Positions 45,260 to 54,563 of a stretch of DNA of 64,000 nucleotides are shown one piece after another. Both the position numbers and the translations under genes were made by a program. The stretch is taken from positions 806,001-870,000 of the forward strand of contig NZ_CP087591.1 in NCBI RefSeq assembly GCF_015594925.2, in the 5' to 3' direction. The notes beneath the pieces were generated by a model. It did not search any database. It had not been told where the DNA came from and worked only from the letters and a program-made list of their open reading frames with translations. This DNA is from Vibrio sp. VB16 (GTDB taxonomy: Bacteria > Pseudomonadota > Gammaproteobacteria > Enterobacterales > Vibrionaceae). Numbering within the stretch: position 1 is the first letter of the stretch; the number at the start of each line of letters is the position of its first letter.

Positions 45260-46285
45260 ATGATCAAATCTAAAATATCCCTTATGGTAAGCACTGGTTT
45301 ACTGTTACTCGCTTCAACAGGTGCTAATGCCGCACCAGAGAAAATACTAAAAATAAGCTCTTGGGCTTCGCCAAATCACGGAATAAATAAGGTCGTTTGG
45401 CCAACGTGGGGCAAGTGGGTTGAAGAAGCGACAGAAGGTCGTGTAACCGTGAAAATTGAATATGATTTGGCTCCACCACCATCGCAAATTGATGTCGTTA
45501 CTGATGGTATTGGTGATGTAACGTGGATCTTCCACGGCCATAAGGCTGGACGTTTCAAATTAACACAGCTTCCAGAAATTCCTACTTTTAAAGAAGGTGT
45601 AAGTTCAGAGCTCGCGTCGAAAGCTTACTGGAACACCTATGAAAAATACCTTAAAAAAGGCAAAGAACACCGTGGCGTAGAAGTGTTGGCTATGGGGGTA
45701 CATGGTCCAGGTCAGCTTATCACTAAAGAGAAAGTTGAAACCCTCGCGGACGTGAAAGGTAAGAAAATCCGGGTCGGTGGTGGTGTGATCTCTACCATCG
45801 CGAAAGGGATGGAAGTCACGCCAGTGTTTATCTCGACCACTAAGGTGTATGAATCGCTTTCTCAAGGTGTTGTCGTTGGTACTTACTTACCTGTAGAAGC
45901 CCTAAGTAGTTTCCGTCTAGCGGAAGTTGCCAATAATACACTTATGTTCCCAGGTGGTTTGTACCGAGGAAGTTTTGCTATTGTCATGAATCGCGATGCA
46001 CTAGAAGGTGTTTCAAAGAAAGACCAAGAGGCAATTAAGGCTGTGTCGGGCGAAAAGCTTTCTCGTCTATTCGGTAAGATGATGGATGATTACGATAATA
46101 ATGCCTATACCAAAGCTAAAGAAGGTGGTCATGTATTTACTGATGCTTCGCCAGAGCTCGTAGCTGAAGTAAAAGGCATGACAACCGCTATTATTGAAGA
46201 TTGGTATAAAACAGCGAAGAAACGCAAGGTTGATGGCCCTGCTGCATTCGACTACTACCAAGAGCAAATTAACAAAGGCTTATAA
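45260..46285 (+). CDS. TRAP transporter substrate-binding protein (DctP family)
   Basis: Periplasmic receptor of a tripartite ATP-independent transporter. Signal peptide (SKISLMVSTGLLLLASTGANA), then the DctP fold (KISSWASPNHGINKVVWPTWGKWVEEATEGRV, GDVTWIFHGHKAGRFKLTQLPEI, LADVKGKKIRVGGGVIS). The usual carboxylate-binding Arg is expected in the KIRVGG strand. The position between the HPA hydroxylase and the meta-pathway genes, with shared operator-like boxes, makes HPA or a related aromatic acid the likely substrate. AAGGAAG lies 7-8 nt before ATG. Confidence 0.9.
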   Translation: MIKSKISLMVSTGLLLLASTGANAAPEKILKISSWASPNHGINKVVWPTWGKWVEEATEGRVTVKIEYDLAPPPSQIDVVTDGIGDVTWIFHGHKAGRFKLTQLPEIPTFKEGVSSELASKAYWNTYEKYLKKGKEHRGVEVLAMGVHGPGQLITKEKVETLADVKGKKIRVGGGVISTIAKGMEVTPVFISTTKVYESLSQGVVVGTYLPVEALSSFRLAEVANNTLMFPGGLYRGSFAIVMNRDALEGVSKKDQEAIKAVSGEKLSRLFGKMMDDYDNNAYTKAKEGGHVFTDASPELVAEVKGMTTAIIEDWYKTAKKRKVDGPAAFDYYQEQINKGL

Positions 46286-46290
46286 TCATT

Positions 46291-46815
46291 ATGATAGCTG
46301 AAAATGTTTCGATAGCTGTAAGGCGAGGGTTGGAGACCCTCGCTGCGCTCAGCTTATTTCTTATGATGGGTATTACATTTTTCGATGTTTTCGGACGCTA
46401 TTTTCTAAATTCACCGATCGATGGCTCAACTGAGATGATTGAGGTTCTACTCGCTGTCATGGTCTTTATGGCTTTCCCTCTTGTGTCTTGGAAAGAAGAG
46501 AATATTTGCGTAGATCTACTCGACGCCTATTTCCCAGACCGCTGGATTGACGTTCGCCAAGCAGTCATAAACCTTATTTGTGCAGTATCGCTGGTATTGG
46601 TCGCGATGATGAATTGGAAACTAGCGGGTCGTTCTCTTGAGTATGAAGAAGTATCTGAGATATTAGAAATTCCACTGGGTTACGTGACCTATCTAATCTC
46701 AATTACAGGGTTTGCTGGTGGTTTTCTTACCTTTATGAATGCTGTTGTATACATGGCCAGATTACCAATCTTCCGCTCAGGAACGCCGATATCAGAAAGG
46801 AGTAACAGCGAATGA
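46291..46815 (+). CDS. TRAP transporter small permease (DctQ family)
   Basis: A 174-residue inner-membrane protein with four helices (for example LSLFLMMGITFFDVFGRYFL, MIEVLLAVMVFMAFPLVSW, LICAVSLVLVAMMNW). The conserved VFGRYFLNSPI and WKEENICVDLL motifs define DctQ. Starts 5 bp after dctP and overlaps dctM by 4 bp. Confidence 0.92.
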   Translation: MIAENVSIAVRRGLETLAALSLFLMMGITFFDVFGRYFLNSPIDGSTEMIEVLLAVMVFMAFPLVSWKEENICVDLLDAYFPDRWIDVRQAVINLICAVSLVLVAMMNWKLAGRSLEYEEVSEILEIPLGYVTYLISITGFAGGFLTFMNAVVYMARLPIFRSGTPISERSNSE

Positions 46816-48110
46816 TGGAGTCCATTGTAGGTTTTACCATTCTTATCATCATGGTGTTTTTAAGGTTACCACTTGCCTTTGCCATGGGGGTTGTTGGATT
46901 TATTGGATTTTGGTACATCAATGACTATAACTGGACAGCGGCCATGTCTATGGCCGCTCGTCGAATCATTGATACTGGGCAAGATTATGGTTTGTCGGTT
47001 ATTCCACTATTTATATTAATGGGGAACTTTGTGACGAAAGCGGGCTTGTCCGCTGAGTTATATAGAGCTTGTAATGCGTTTGTTGGGCACCGTCGCGGTG
47101 GGTTATCCATGTCGACGATACTTGCTTGTGGTGGTTTTTCTGCCATTTGCGGTTCTAGCCTAGCCACATCGGCAACCATGTCAAAAGTCGCCATGCCACC
47201 GATGCGTGCTTATGGGTATGCGGACAGTTTAGCTGCCGCATCAATTGCTGCTGGCGGTACGCTCGGTATTTTGATACCACCAAGTGTCATGTTGGTTATC
47301 TATGGGCTTTTGACCGAAAGTAGCATACGTGAATTGTTTGCTGCGGGCTTTCTTCCCGGCTTGCTAGGTATTTCACTTTACCTGCTTACGGTTCGTTGGG
47401 TCGTTTATCGCTCACCAGAAAGTGCTCCACCGGGTGAACGTTCAGACTGGAAAGAACGATTGACGGCATTAAAGGGAATTTTCTCTACGTTATTACTTTT
47501 TGTCTTGGTTATGGGTGGTATCTACGCGGGCGTATTTACGCCTACAGAAGCAGCCGGTATCGGTGCTTCAGGTGCTTTCTTTTTAGCACTTTATCGCAGA
47601 AAACTGAGCTATGACATATTAAGAGATATTCTGGTTGATACCGCCAAAACGTCAGCGTCACTTTTTGCTGTTGTGATAAGTGCATTAATACTGTCTAATT
47701 TCGTTAACCGTGCTGGCCTACCAACCGCGTTAATCGAGCTTATCCAAGTCGGAAATGTGTCTCCGATAGTGGCGATGGGGATTATCCTGCTCATCTATAT
47801 TATCTTGGGCTGTGTATTTGAAAGCATGTCAATGATGCTGCTCACGGTGCCGATCTTCTTCCCGGTTGTCGTTGAGCTTGGGTTTGACCCCATATGGTTT
47901 GGTATCGTTGTTGTGGTCGTAACGGAAATCAGTCTGATTACGCCTCCTGTCGGGTTGAATGTTTTTGTTCTCTCAGGGTTAGTAAAAGACATCAGTACAG
48001 GGACCATCTTTAAAGGTATTTTACCTTTTTGGGTTGCGGATATGGTGAGGTTAGCAATTATTGTGCTGTTCCCATCTATTGCACTGCTATTGCCCAGTTT
48101 GATGTATTAG
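46812..48110 (+). CDS. TRAP transporter large permease (DctM family)
   Basis: A 432-residue inner-membrane Na+-coupled permease with about twelve helices. Family signatures: FVTKAGLSAELYRACNAFVG, GGFSAICGSSLATSATMSKVAMPPMRAYGY, AGGTLGILIPPSVMLVIYG and FTPTEAAGIGASGAF. It forms the transport pathway with DctQ and receives substrate from DctP. ATG overlaps the dctQ stop (ATGA), and GGAG is 9 nt upstream. Confidence 0.95.
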   Translation: MMESIVGFTILIIMVFLRLPLAFAMGVVGFIGFWYINDYNWTAAMSMAARRIIDTGQDYGLSVIPLFILMGNFVTKAGLSAELYRACNAFVGHRRGGLSMSTILACGGFSAICGSSLATSATMSKVAMPPMRAYGYADSLAAASIAAGGTLGILIPPSVMLVIYGLLTESSIRELFAAGFLPGLLGISLYLLTVRWVVYRSPESAPPGERSDWKERLTALKGIFSTLLLFVLVMGGIYAGVFTPTEAAGIGASGAFFLALYRRKLSYDILRDILVDTAKTSASLFAVVISALILSNFVNRAGLPTALIELIQVGNVSPIVAMGIILLIYIILGCVFESMSMMLLTVPIFFPVVVELGFDPIWFGIVVVVVTEISLITPPVGLNVFVLSGLVKDISTGTIFKGILPFWVADMVRLAIIVLFPSIALLLPSLMY

Positions 48111-48313
48111 ATCACAACCAATCTGATGGTTTCGTTTGTTTTGGCTTTGAGTATTTGCTCAAAGCCTTTTCTTTTTAAAAGCGGTATAACGGTCGGGTCG
48201 TGCTTAGAATGATCTATAACCGATTACAACAATATCAGACATTTTAAAGCTGATCTTTGACGTGAATTTCCTTACACTATCCCCCTTCATTGTATCTAGA
48301 ATTGAGTATAAAA

Positions 48314-48658
48314 ATGATTGAAAGAAAAGAAACTAAGCAGCGCATGAGTCGCGCTGTTATCCATAACGGTACGGTATACTTCTGTGGTCAGGTTGCAAAA
48401 GATTCGACTAAAACCATTAAAGAGCAGACCGAAACCATGTTAGATAAAGTAGACGAGTTATTAGAAAGTGTCGGTTCATCAAGAGAGAAACTGCTATCAG
48501 CAACGATATACCTTAAAACGATGGAAGACTTTGCTCAGATGAATGAAGTATGGGACAACTGGGTTCCAGAAGGTCATGCACCCGCTCGAGCTTGTGTCCA
48601 AGCGCAGATGGCTAGAGAAGCTCTACTTGTCGAAATTTCTGTCGTTGCCGCTGTTTAA
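48314..48658 (+). CDS. RidA (YjgF/UK114) family protein
   Basis: A 114-residue trimeric enamine/imine deaminase-like protein. Recognised by VIHNGTVYFCGQVAKDS, QTETMLDKVDELLESVGSSREKLLSATIYL and the substrate-site Arg in PARACVQAQMA. RidA members often accompany catabolic gene sets, but no direct HPA step is known. The start chosen lies eight codons inside the open frame, with GAG 8 nt upstream. Confidence 0.9.
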   Translation: MIERKETKQRMSRAVIHNGTVYFCGQVAKDSTKTIKEQTETMLDKVDELLESVGSSREKLLSATIYLKTMEDFAQMNEVWDNWVPEGHAPARACVQAQMAREALLVEISVVAAV

Positions 48659-48671
48659 CGGGCATAAAAAA

Positions 48672-48691
48672 ACCTACCCAATAGGGTAGGT
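48672..48691 (-). terminator. Terminator hairpin between RidA and LysR genes
   Basis: ACCTACCC / GGGTAGGT with a 4-nt loop. The run of seven A on the left gives a T-run for minus-strand transcripts (LysR gene); it may also act on the RidA side. Confidence 0.8.
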
Positions 48692-48858
48692 AAGATAATT
48701 ATCTTAAGAAATAGCAGTGTTTGATTTGGTATAGCGTAAATAATGCCAAAGTAATTTGACCGTCTTGCCAACAAATCAGCGCGAATTATAGGCGTGTTCT
48801 GCTATTTATCAATACGTTTATATGTCCATTCACAATGGACATATTGTCCACAATATAA

Positions 48859-49806
48859 CTAGCGATACAAAGAAGAATAGTTATCGATATAGCTTTCCCA
48901 AATGGGGGGAGTTCCAATGACTTCCTGTACCGTTTCAATAAAGAGTTTGACGATTGGGGTCTGATTCCTATGGGGATAAATAGCGTGTATATCACCGTAT
49001 GTTTTAGGCATTTTGTAATTTGTTAATAATGGTACAAGCCCCATCTCCTTAATGTTTCTCTCTAAAGTAAATAATGGAGCAGAAGCGTATCCGAGGCCAT
49101 CTTGAGCCGCAGAAAGGATAGCTTTGGCTTGGTTTACTTTGTACCTGCCTTTCATCGTGTACGTTTGCATTACATCACAACCAGGTGATTGACAAAAATC
49201 GATTTTATTAATGGTGGTTTCACCATTGGTGTAAATTATGGCGGGCAATTTTATTAATTCTTCTGGTGTTTTGGGTTCACCATATTCTTCGATAAAAGAT
49301 TGAGATGCCAAAATAGCGATTGGGTTGCTGGCTATCTTTTTCGCGATGAGATTTGAGTCTGACAACATACCAACACGAAATGCAATGTCGTACTGCTCGC
49401 CAATGATATCTGAGCGCCTATCGTCCAAATGCAGACTGATATGAATGTCTGGGTATTTCTTCATAAAGCAATTGATCGCTTTGGTAAGATAAAGATAACC
49501 AAATGGTGTGGGTCCAGTAATCTTTATCTGGCCTTTTGGTTGGGAATGATAAGACTCGGCAAGCCTTTGCGTATTTAAGAGCAGTTCGCGCATTGATTCC
49601 GCTTGTTTTAAAATCTCCGTGCCTGCGTCCGTTAAAGAAAGGGAACGAGTGGACCTGTTGAGCAATCGAATGCCCAAGTCTTCCTCTAACGTTTTAATCT
49701 GTTTAGATAACACTGAGCGATCAAGGTTGCGTAAATCAGCCGCTTTAGCAAATGAGCCATGTTGAACAACATCTAGAAAAAGGTCGAGTCGAGTTGCCAT
49801 ATCCAT
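48859..49806 (-). CDS. LysR-family transcriptional regulator
   Basis: A 315-residue regulator. N-terminal winged HTH (RLDLFLDVVQHGSFAKAADL, DRSVLSKQIKTLEEDLGIRLLNRSTRSLSLT) and periplasmic-binding-like effector domain (GQIKITGPTPFGYLYLTKAI). The HTH subtype resembles CrgA/DmlR-type regulators. Target unknown; the only near neighbours are ridA and a MATE gene, neither divergent from it. The frame is open 12 codons upstream of the ATG used, and a second ATG two codons inside is also possible. Confidence 0.9.
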   Translation of the reverse strand: MDMATRLDLFLDVVQHGSFAKAADLRNLDRSVLSKQIKTLEEDLGIRLLNRSTRSLSLTDAGTEILKQAESMRELLLNTQRLAESYHSQPKGQIKITGPTPFGYLYLTKAINCFMKKYPDIHISLHLDDRRSDIIGEQYDIAFRVGMLSDSNLIAKKIASNPIAILASQSFIEEYGEPKTPEELIKLPAIIYTNGETTINKIDFCQSPGCDVMQTYTMKGRYKVNQAKAILSAAQDGLGYASAPLFTLERNIKEMGLVPLLTNYKMPKTYGDIHAIYPHRNQTPIVKLFIETVQEVIGTPPIWESYIDNYSSLYR

Positions 49807-49923
49807 AGAAAGGAACCTGAAATAGAGAACGTAATTATGCATATCATAGCGTTCTTTTTAGGTATAGGTATCAAATTTCTTATACAAAGTAGTGATAACT
49901 TATAGGCCAGTGTGACAGGCTCG

Positions 49924-51258
49924 TTAGGCATTTTCGCAGTAATCGGACTCCATATTCAACTTGCGAATGCGCTGAGAGAACATAAACCATGCAGTGGTAC
50001 CTGCAAGTATATTGGCAATAAAGACACCCCATAAAACACTTTCTATGCTACCCAGTGTTACACCGATCACGGTTGCAGGGATATAGAATACAAACAATCG
50101 GAAAGACGAAAGGATGAGCGCTTTTTTGGGTTCACACAAAGCATTAAATACCGACACAATAACCATACATAAACCAAGGGGTCCATAACTCAGTGGGACG
50201 AATACCAGTGCATATTCCAATGTAGAGCTTAAGGTGGCATCTTCAGTGAGTAGTTCCGAAATATAGGAAGCGCCAAGCATCGCTGCAATAGCAATGACGA
50301 TGTGATAAACAAGAACAAAGCGGGCAGCAGTAAAAACGAGTTCGGCGACTTTATCGGTGTTTTTCTCACCAATATAGCGACCTACCATTGGTGGAATGGA
50401 CATGGTAAGTGAGAGCGCAAGCACTAACGAAAACATTTCCAATCGTGTTAACAGCGTCCAAAAGGCAATACTCGTTGTACCTAATTGAGCGATAAAAAAG
50501 GTGACGGTCATCGCGCTCACAGAGGGCAATATCTGGTTAGTCGTCGTCGGTATCGCCATATTCATTAAGGCTCGACTGTAATCGATTGTTTTTCGCTCGA
50601 ATAGAGAAAAGCAGAACCATTGCTTTTTTTGGACTCGAATAATCATGATAAGAATACAGATGGCAAATGAGACCGAAGACGCCAATGCCGCCCCTTTTAT
50701 TCCCATCTCAAGAGTGAACATAAAAATCGGGTCAAGAACCAGATTGATCATGCTAGCGAGAATGAGAAAGTATCCTGGTGTTTTGGTTTCACCATTGGCT
50801 CGATATACACCGGAGATAAAGTAGAGCAAGGCGCCAAGTACCGCACTTATTAACCAAACAGACCAATAGTCATCAAGCAGCGCGTTAATAACGCCTAGAC
50901 CAGATGCACTGTCATCAAAATCGCCAAACAGGGAAAGGAAAAATGGGCGTTTTAGCCATAATGTCAGGCTGAGCACAGAAAGAACAAGTACACCGATAAT
51001 GACACCAATGGTCGCTGTTTTCGTCGCCGCTTCAATATTTTTAGATCCAACCGCTTGGGAAATGATACTGGTACTCGCGACGCCAAGACCAACTTGGATT
51101 CCGATAATAACGGTATGAAATGGTAGCGTTAACCCTTGAGCAGTCAGAGCATCTATGCCTAATCTTCCGATGAAAATACTGTCTATAAGTTGAACCAACA
51201 TGATAGATAGCACGCCAAAGGTTAGGGGCAGAGTGTTATCAATTATTTTGCGTAGCAT
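49924..51258 (-). CDS. MATE-family multidrug/Na+ efflux transporter
   Basis: A 444-residue inner-membrane antiporter with twelve helices in two MATE repeats (QLIDSIFIGRLGIDALTAQGLTLPF in the first; TFFIAQLGTTSIAFWTLLTRLEMF in the second). SIISQAVGSKN and MVGRYIGEKNTDK are the typical conserved cytoplasmic turns. Substrate unknown. AGAG lies 7 nt before ATG. Divergent from the phospholipase D-like gene. Confidence 0.92.
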   Translation of the reverse strand: MLRKIIDNTLPLTFGVLSIMLVQLIDSIFIGRLGIDALTAQGLTLPFHTVIIGIQVGLGVASTSIISQAVGSKNIEAATKTATIGVIIGVLVLSVLSLTLWLKRPFFLSLFGDFDDSASGLGVINALLDDYWSVWLISAVLGALLYFISGVYRANGETKTPGYFLILASMINLVLDPIFMFTLEMGIKGAALASSVSFAICILIMIIRVQKKQWFCFSLFERKTIDYSRALMNMAIPTTTNQILPSVSAMTVTFFIAQLGTTSIAFWTLLTRLEMFSLVLALSLTMSIPPMVGRYIGEKNTDKVAELVFTAARFVLVYHIVIAIAAMLGASYISELLTEDATLSSTLEYALVFVPLSYGPLGLCMVIVSVFNALCEPKKALILSSFRLFVFYIPATVIGVTLGSIESVLWGVFIANILAGTTAWFMFSQRIRKLNMESDYCENA

Positions 51259-51563
51259 GTAAGTTCTCTTTTTGATGTGTTTTGGGTTCCGTTACTCTTA
51301 AATTCTAAGGCTTTTAGGCTAATAGAGATAGATGAGTCTGAACATTTCACTGTTGCTTTATTTACCACAATTATGACGTTGAATAAAATGGCTGTTTTAA
51401 ATAGGGCTGGGGTCGACATATTTACCGCCAAAATTAATGGTTTTCTGTGTCGTATGCGCAACACTGCCGGAGAGTACAATTCGTTAACAAGTTTTAGTAA
51501 TTCCTTTCCATTACGTGTAAGTTTAGGGCATCAAACTCCACCATCTAATAAAAAACTCAATAT
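51259..51563. other. Divergent promoter region between MATE and PLD-like genes
   Basis: A 305-bp gap. A plus-strand frame is open through most of it, but its composition and lack of a ribosome site give no support for a gene. No repeat, terminator or operator was recognised. Confidence 0.4.
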
Positions 51564-53102
51564 ATGATAAAAACCCTGCTGATTACACTCTCCGCGATAA
51601 TGTTGACCTTTCTACTTTCTGGATGCGACTCAACGCCAGATAGCGTTCCACTTTTAGAGATCAATTATTGCGAGAACCAAGATGTGATTGAGCGAGAACC
51701 ACTGACTAAGTATAGCTCGGTCTTCGAATCTAAAATGAAAAGCCAAACAGGCGTTTACGTACTGGAACAAGGTGCTGAAGCGATGATGTCTCGAGCGTGG
51801 TTAACGGAACATGCGCAAGAAACTATCGATATTCAATACTTCATTTTTTCGACGGATAATGTTGGCTTAATTGCAAGCGACTATTTGGTACTGGCTGCTG
51901 AGAGAGGCGTTAAAGTTCGCGTCCTAGTTGATGACATCATGATCGAGGCGAGAGGGGACGAATTATTGATGCTTTCTGCTCACGAAAATATCGAGATCAA
52001 AATCTACAACCCTAATGCAAATATTGGCAAGAACATTGTCGATAAACTCAGTACATTAGTGTTCGATTTTCATGGGTTCAACCAACGAATGCACAACAAG
52101 GTTTTTATTGTAGATAAACATGTTGCGATTACCGGAGGTCGGAATATAGCGGATGAATATTTTGGTTTCGATCACCAATATAACTTTCGCGATCGAGATG
52201 TATTCCTTGCAGGAAAAGTGATAAGCGATCTACACGCTTCCTTTGAGCAGTATTGGCAGTATGATCTAAGCGTACCTGTTGAAGACCTCGTCAAAGATAA
52301 TCCTTTTGAAGAAAACCCCGATTTTACTCGGCTGCACTCCTATGCTTGCAATCCTGAGAACTTTCATTCGGCTATCCGAGCAGAAATAGAACAGGTACCA
52401 GATACGTTTGCACAACTAAACAGAGAAGGAAAATTTGTCTGGCTTGATGATGTTGAGTACGTGTCAGACATACCGGGTAAAAATGATGGTAGCCAGTTTC
52501 TTGGTGGTGGAGGCTTAACCCGAGCCCGATTAATTGAGTTAACTCAGAACGCTAAAAAATCGATCATTATGCAAACGCCGTATTTAGTGACCACAAAAGC
52601 AGACAGGACATACCTGAAAAGTTTGGTAGACAAAGGCATAGAAATAAAAATTCTCACCAATAGCCTTGCTTCAAATGACAACCTAGAGGCATTCAGTGGG
52701 TATCAACGAGACCGACAATCACTTTTAAATACGGGCGTTGAAATCTTTGAATTTAGACCGGATGCAAAGGTCCGACAGAGGGTGATGACGGGAAATATGT
52801 ACGAAACACTACCCATAAAACCCATCTTTGGTTTACACGCGAAAACAATGACTGTGGATAATGATATTACCGCGATAGGGACATACAATTTTGATCCACG
52901 GAGCGCGAATTTGAATACAGAGAGTATGACGATAATCCGATCAGCTGAGATTACGAAAGATGTGAAGTCTTCAATCTTATTGGAGATGGAACCAGACAAT
53001 GCATGGCGAGTCACCCAAGATTTTAACCCTGATGATGGGGTTAGTATGTCGAAGCAATTGGGTGTCAAAATTCGTCGAATTGTGCCTAAAAATATTCTTT
53101 AG
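51564..53102 (+). CDS. Phospholipase D-family lipoprotein (cardiolipin synthase C-like)
   Basis: A 512-residue envelope protein. Lipoprotein signal with lipobox LLSGC (Cys21). Two HKD motifs of the PLD superfamily: H177-x-K179-x4-D184 (HNKVFIVDKHVAITGGRNIADEYF region) and H425-x-K427-x4-D432 (LHAKTMTVDNDITAIGTYNFD). It resembles E. coli ClsC/YmdC, which makes cardiolipin from PG and PE with a partner. No YmdB-like partner gene is adjacent. Length is close to the family norm. No clear Shine-Dalgarno. Confidence 0.88.
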   Translation: MIKTLLITLSAIMLTFLLSGCDSTPDSVPLLEINYCENQDVIEREPLTKYSSVFESKMKSQTGVYVLEQGAEAMMSRAWLTEHAQETIDIQYFIFSTDNVGLIASDYLVLAAERGVKVRVLVDDIMIEARGDELLMLSAHENIEIKIYNPNANIGKNIVDKLSTLVFDFHGFNQRMHNKVFIVDKHVAITGGRNIADEYFGFDHQYNFRDRDVFLAGKVISDLHASFEQYWQYDLSVPVEDLVKDNPFEENPDFTRLHSYACNPENFHSAIRAEIEQVPDTFAQLNREGKFVWLDDVEYVSDIPGKNDGSQFLGGGGLTRARLIELTQNAKKSIIMQTPYLVTTKADRTYLKSLVDKGIEIKILTNSLASNDNLEAFSGYQRDRQSLLNTGVEIFEFRPDAKVRQRVMTGNMYETLPIKPIFGLHAKTMTVDNDITAIGTYNFDPRSANLNTESMTIIRSAEITKDVKSSILLEMEPDNAWRVTQDFNPDDGVSMSKQLGVKIRRIVPKNIL

Positions 53103-53137
53103 ATCATTAGAACTCATTGGCCCTGAGATTTTCTTGG

Positions 53138-53288
53138 AATGCTGTTCGGTTAAGGTTATTTAAACCTGTCATCCTGACGAAAACTGAGCTATTTTCGCGA
53201 AAACCGACGTTATCCCCATGAAAATGGGGATCTAATATTCCCGTTTTCACGGGAATGACGAAGTATTTAGCACTAACCGAACAGCATT
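53138..53288. mobile_element. MITE-like palindromic element, intact copy with 15-bp terminal inverted repeats
   Basis: Left end AATGCTGTTCGGTTA (53138-53152) and right end TAACCGAACAGCATT (53274-53288) are perfect inverted complements bounding 151 bp. Inside are two hairpins: TCCCCATGAAAATGGGGA and ATTCCCGTTTTCACGGGAAT. No coding capacity. It lies in the 243-bp gap between the convergent PLD-like and DUF411 genes. No clear target-site duplication. Related copies are at 26755 and 29247. Confidence 0.8.
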
Positions 53289-53345
53289 ACACTTTCGTGA
53301 GGATGACGAGTTTTATATGCCCGATAGAAGCGGCATTGAGGGTTC

Positions 53346-53786
53346 TTAATATTTCTTATAAAGTTTCATCTTACCTTGTCTATCAAAAGCGACAACATTG
53401 AAATCTTTATACTCAGCACCCGGCGCAGCCATTCCTGGAGAGTGCTGAGGCATACCTGGCGCAGAAAGCCCCGAAATATCCGTAGGTCTATCGCTAAGTA
53501 GTTTCGCGATATCAGATTCCGGTACATGGCCTTCTATCATGTAGCCGTCAATGACAGCGCTATGACATGAGGTAAGCTGGCCCGGCATACCAAATTCTTG
53601 CTTAACCGATGTCCAGTCACGGCTGTGGTGAACATTCACCTTGTAACCTTTCTCTTCCATAATGGCCGCCCATTCAGTGCAGCAACCGCAGGTGGGTGAT
53701 TTGTATAGTTCAATAGTGGGCTTTGCGAATACCGAAAAGCTCAACATTGCGATAAGTATGAGGGTGAATTTTACTATTCTAGTCAT
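53346..53786 (-). CDS. DUF411 metal-binding exported protein
   Basis: A 146-residue periplasmic protein: signal peptide (KFTLILIAMLSFSVFA) and a DUF411 domain with CGCC (C33, C35, C36) in SPTCGCCTEWAA, HHSRDW, SCHSAVIDGYMIEGHVP (C74, H75, H87). DUF411 proteins are linked to copper or other metal handling. The C-terminal tail is Met/Pro-rich (APGMPQHSPGMAAPG), also suited to Cu(I). Co-transcribed with the cytochrome gene 9 bp upstream. Confidence 0.88.
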   Translation of the reverse strand: MTRIVKFTLILIAMLSFSVFAKPTIELYKSPTCGCCTEWAAIMEEKGYKVNVHHSRDWTSVKQEFGMPGQLTSCHSAVIDGYMIEGHVPESDIAKLLSDRPTDISGLSAPGMPQHSPGMAAPGAEYKDFNVVAFDRQGKMKLYKKY

Positions 53787-53795
53787 ATTAGTGTC

Positions 53796-54395
53796 CTACT
53801 TTAGTTCGTTAATTGTTTGAACTCTAAGTTCATAATTAGATGGTTTTAAATCCAGAGCGTTACCGTCTGGATTCCATTTAAATGCCTTGGTTTCATATGG
53901 GTTAATTGATACGGTATTACGGTTAATAAACCCGAGCAGATTTAACTCAACGGGTTCAAATGTCTTATTCAATATAACCAGTTGATTATCTGTATTAGCG
54001 ACGAATTCTCCGTTCTGGAGAACCTCTTCTTTTTCGATTGTCCATTCAACAAGGTTCAGTGTACCAAGCTCGCCAACATAGATGGAAAGTAGTCGCCGGT
54101 CCTCTGTGGTAAGCGTTGGTCCGAGTAACTTCATTGTTGGTTCTTTTTCTAAAATAAGATTTAAGGCGTCTAGCCCTTTACCGCGAATATTGCCACCCGC
54201 ATTTCCCCCTCCTTGTGCAAAAAGTCCGTGGCAGGTAGAACAACCATAACCACCAGCGGTTCTGAAAAGGTGTTGACCTTTTTCAAAATCAGACGAGTCT
54301 GACGTCGGTATACCGGACGTATCTTTACCTGAGGAAAAGGCAGAAAAGCTGATTAGTGCAGCGGCATATATAGTCGATTTATGTAACCAGTTCAT
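53796..54395 (-). CDS. Exported mono-heme c-type cytochrome-like protein
   Basis: A 199-residue periplasmic protein. Signal peptide, then a heme-binding CSTCH (C52, C55, H56) in GYGCSTCHGLFAQGG, and a candidate distal Met in EPTMKLLGPTLTTEDRRLL. The C-terminal half (about 110-199) is a beta-rich domain without Cys that I cannot name. Next to DUF411, so an electron-transfer or metal redox role is possible; this is inference. Confidence 0.78.
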   Translation of the reverse strand: MNWLHKSTIYAAALISFSAFSSGKDTSGIPTSDSSDFEKGQHLFRTAGGYGCSTCHGLFAQGGGNAGGNIRGKGLDALNLILEKEPTMKLLGPTLTTEDRRLLSIYVGELGTLNLVEWTIEKEEVLQNGEFVANTDNQLVILNKTFEPVELNLLGFINRNTVSINPYETKAFKWNPDGNALDLKPSNYELRVQTINELK

Positions 54396-54563
54396 TGGCT
54401 TACTATTCTCGTTTCGTTTTATAAACGGACCTTAAGTCATCATTTTTTGTTGCGATAGACTAAATCAACGAAATTTCAGTGTCGTCAATCAACATCGTCG
54501 CCGTATTGGTTTTTCAATAGGTACTCTGTCACTTGATTTCTGTTGGTTTAGATTTGAATAGTG

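Noticed and set aside
51277..51567. Open plus-strand frame of about 96 codons before the PLD-like gene
   Set aside because: No ribosome site, low-complexity composition, and it occupies the divergent promoter region; treated as chance.
53138..53345. CRISPR-like repeats in the hairpin-rich gap
   Set aside because: Repeats are inverted palindromes present once per locus, with no regular direct repeats or spacers and no cas genes.
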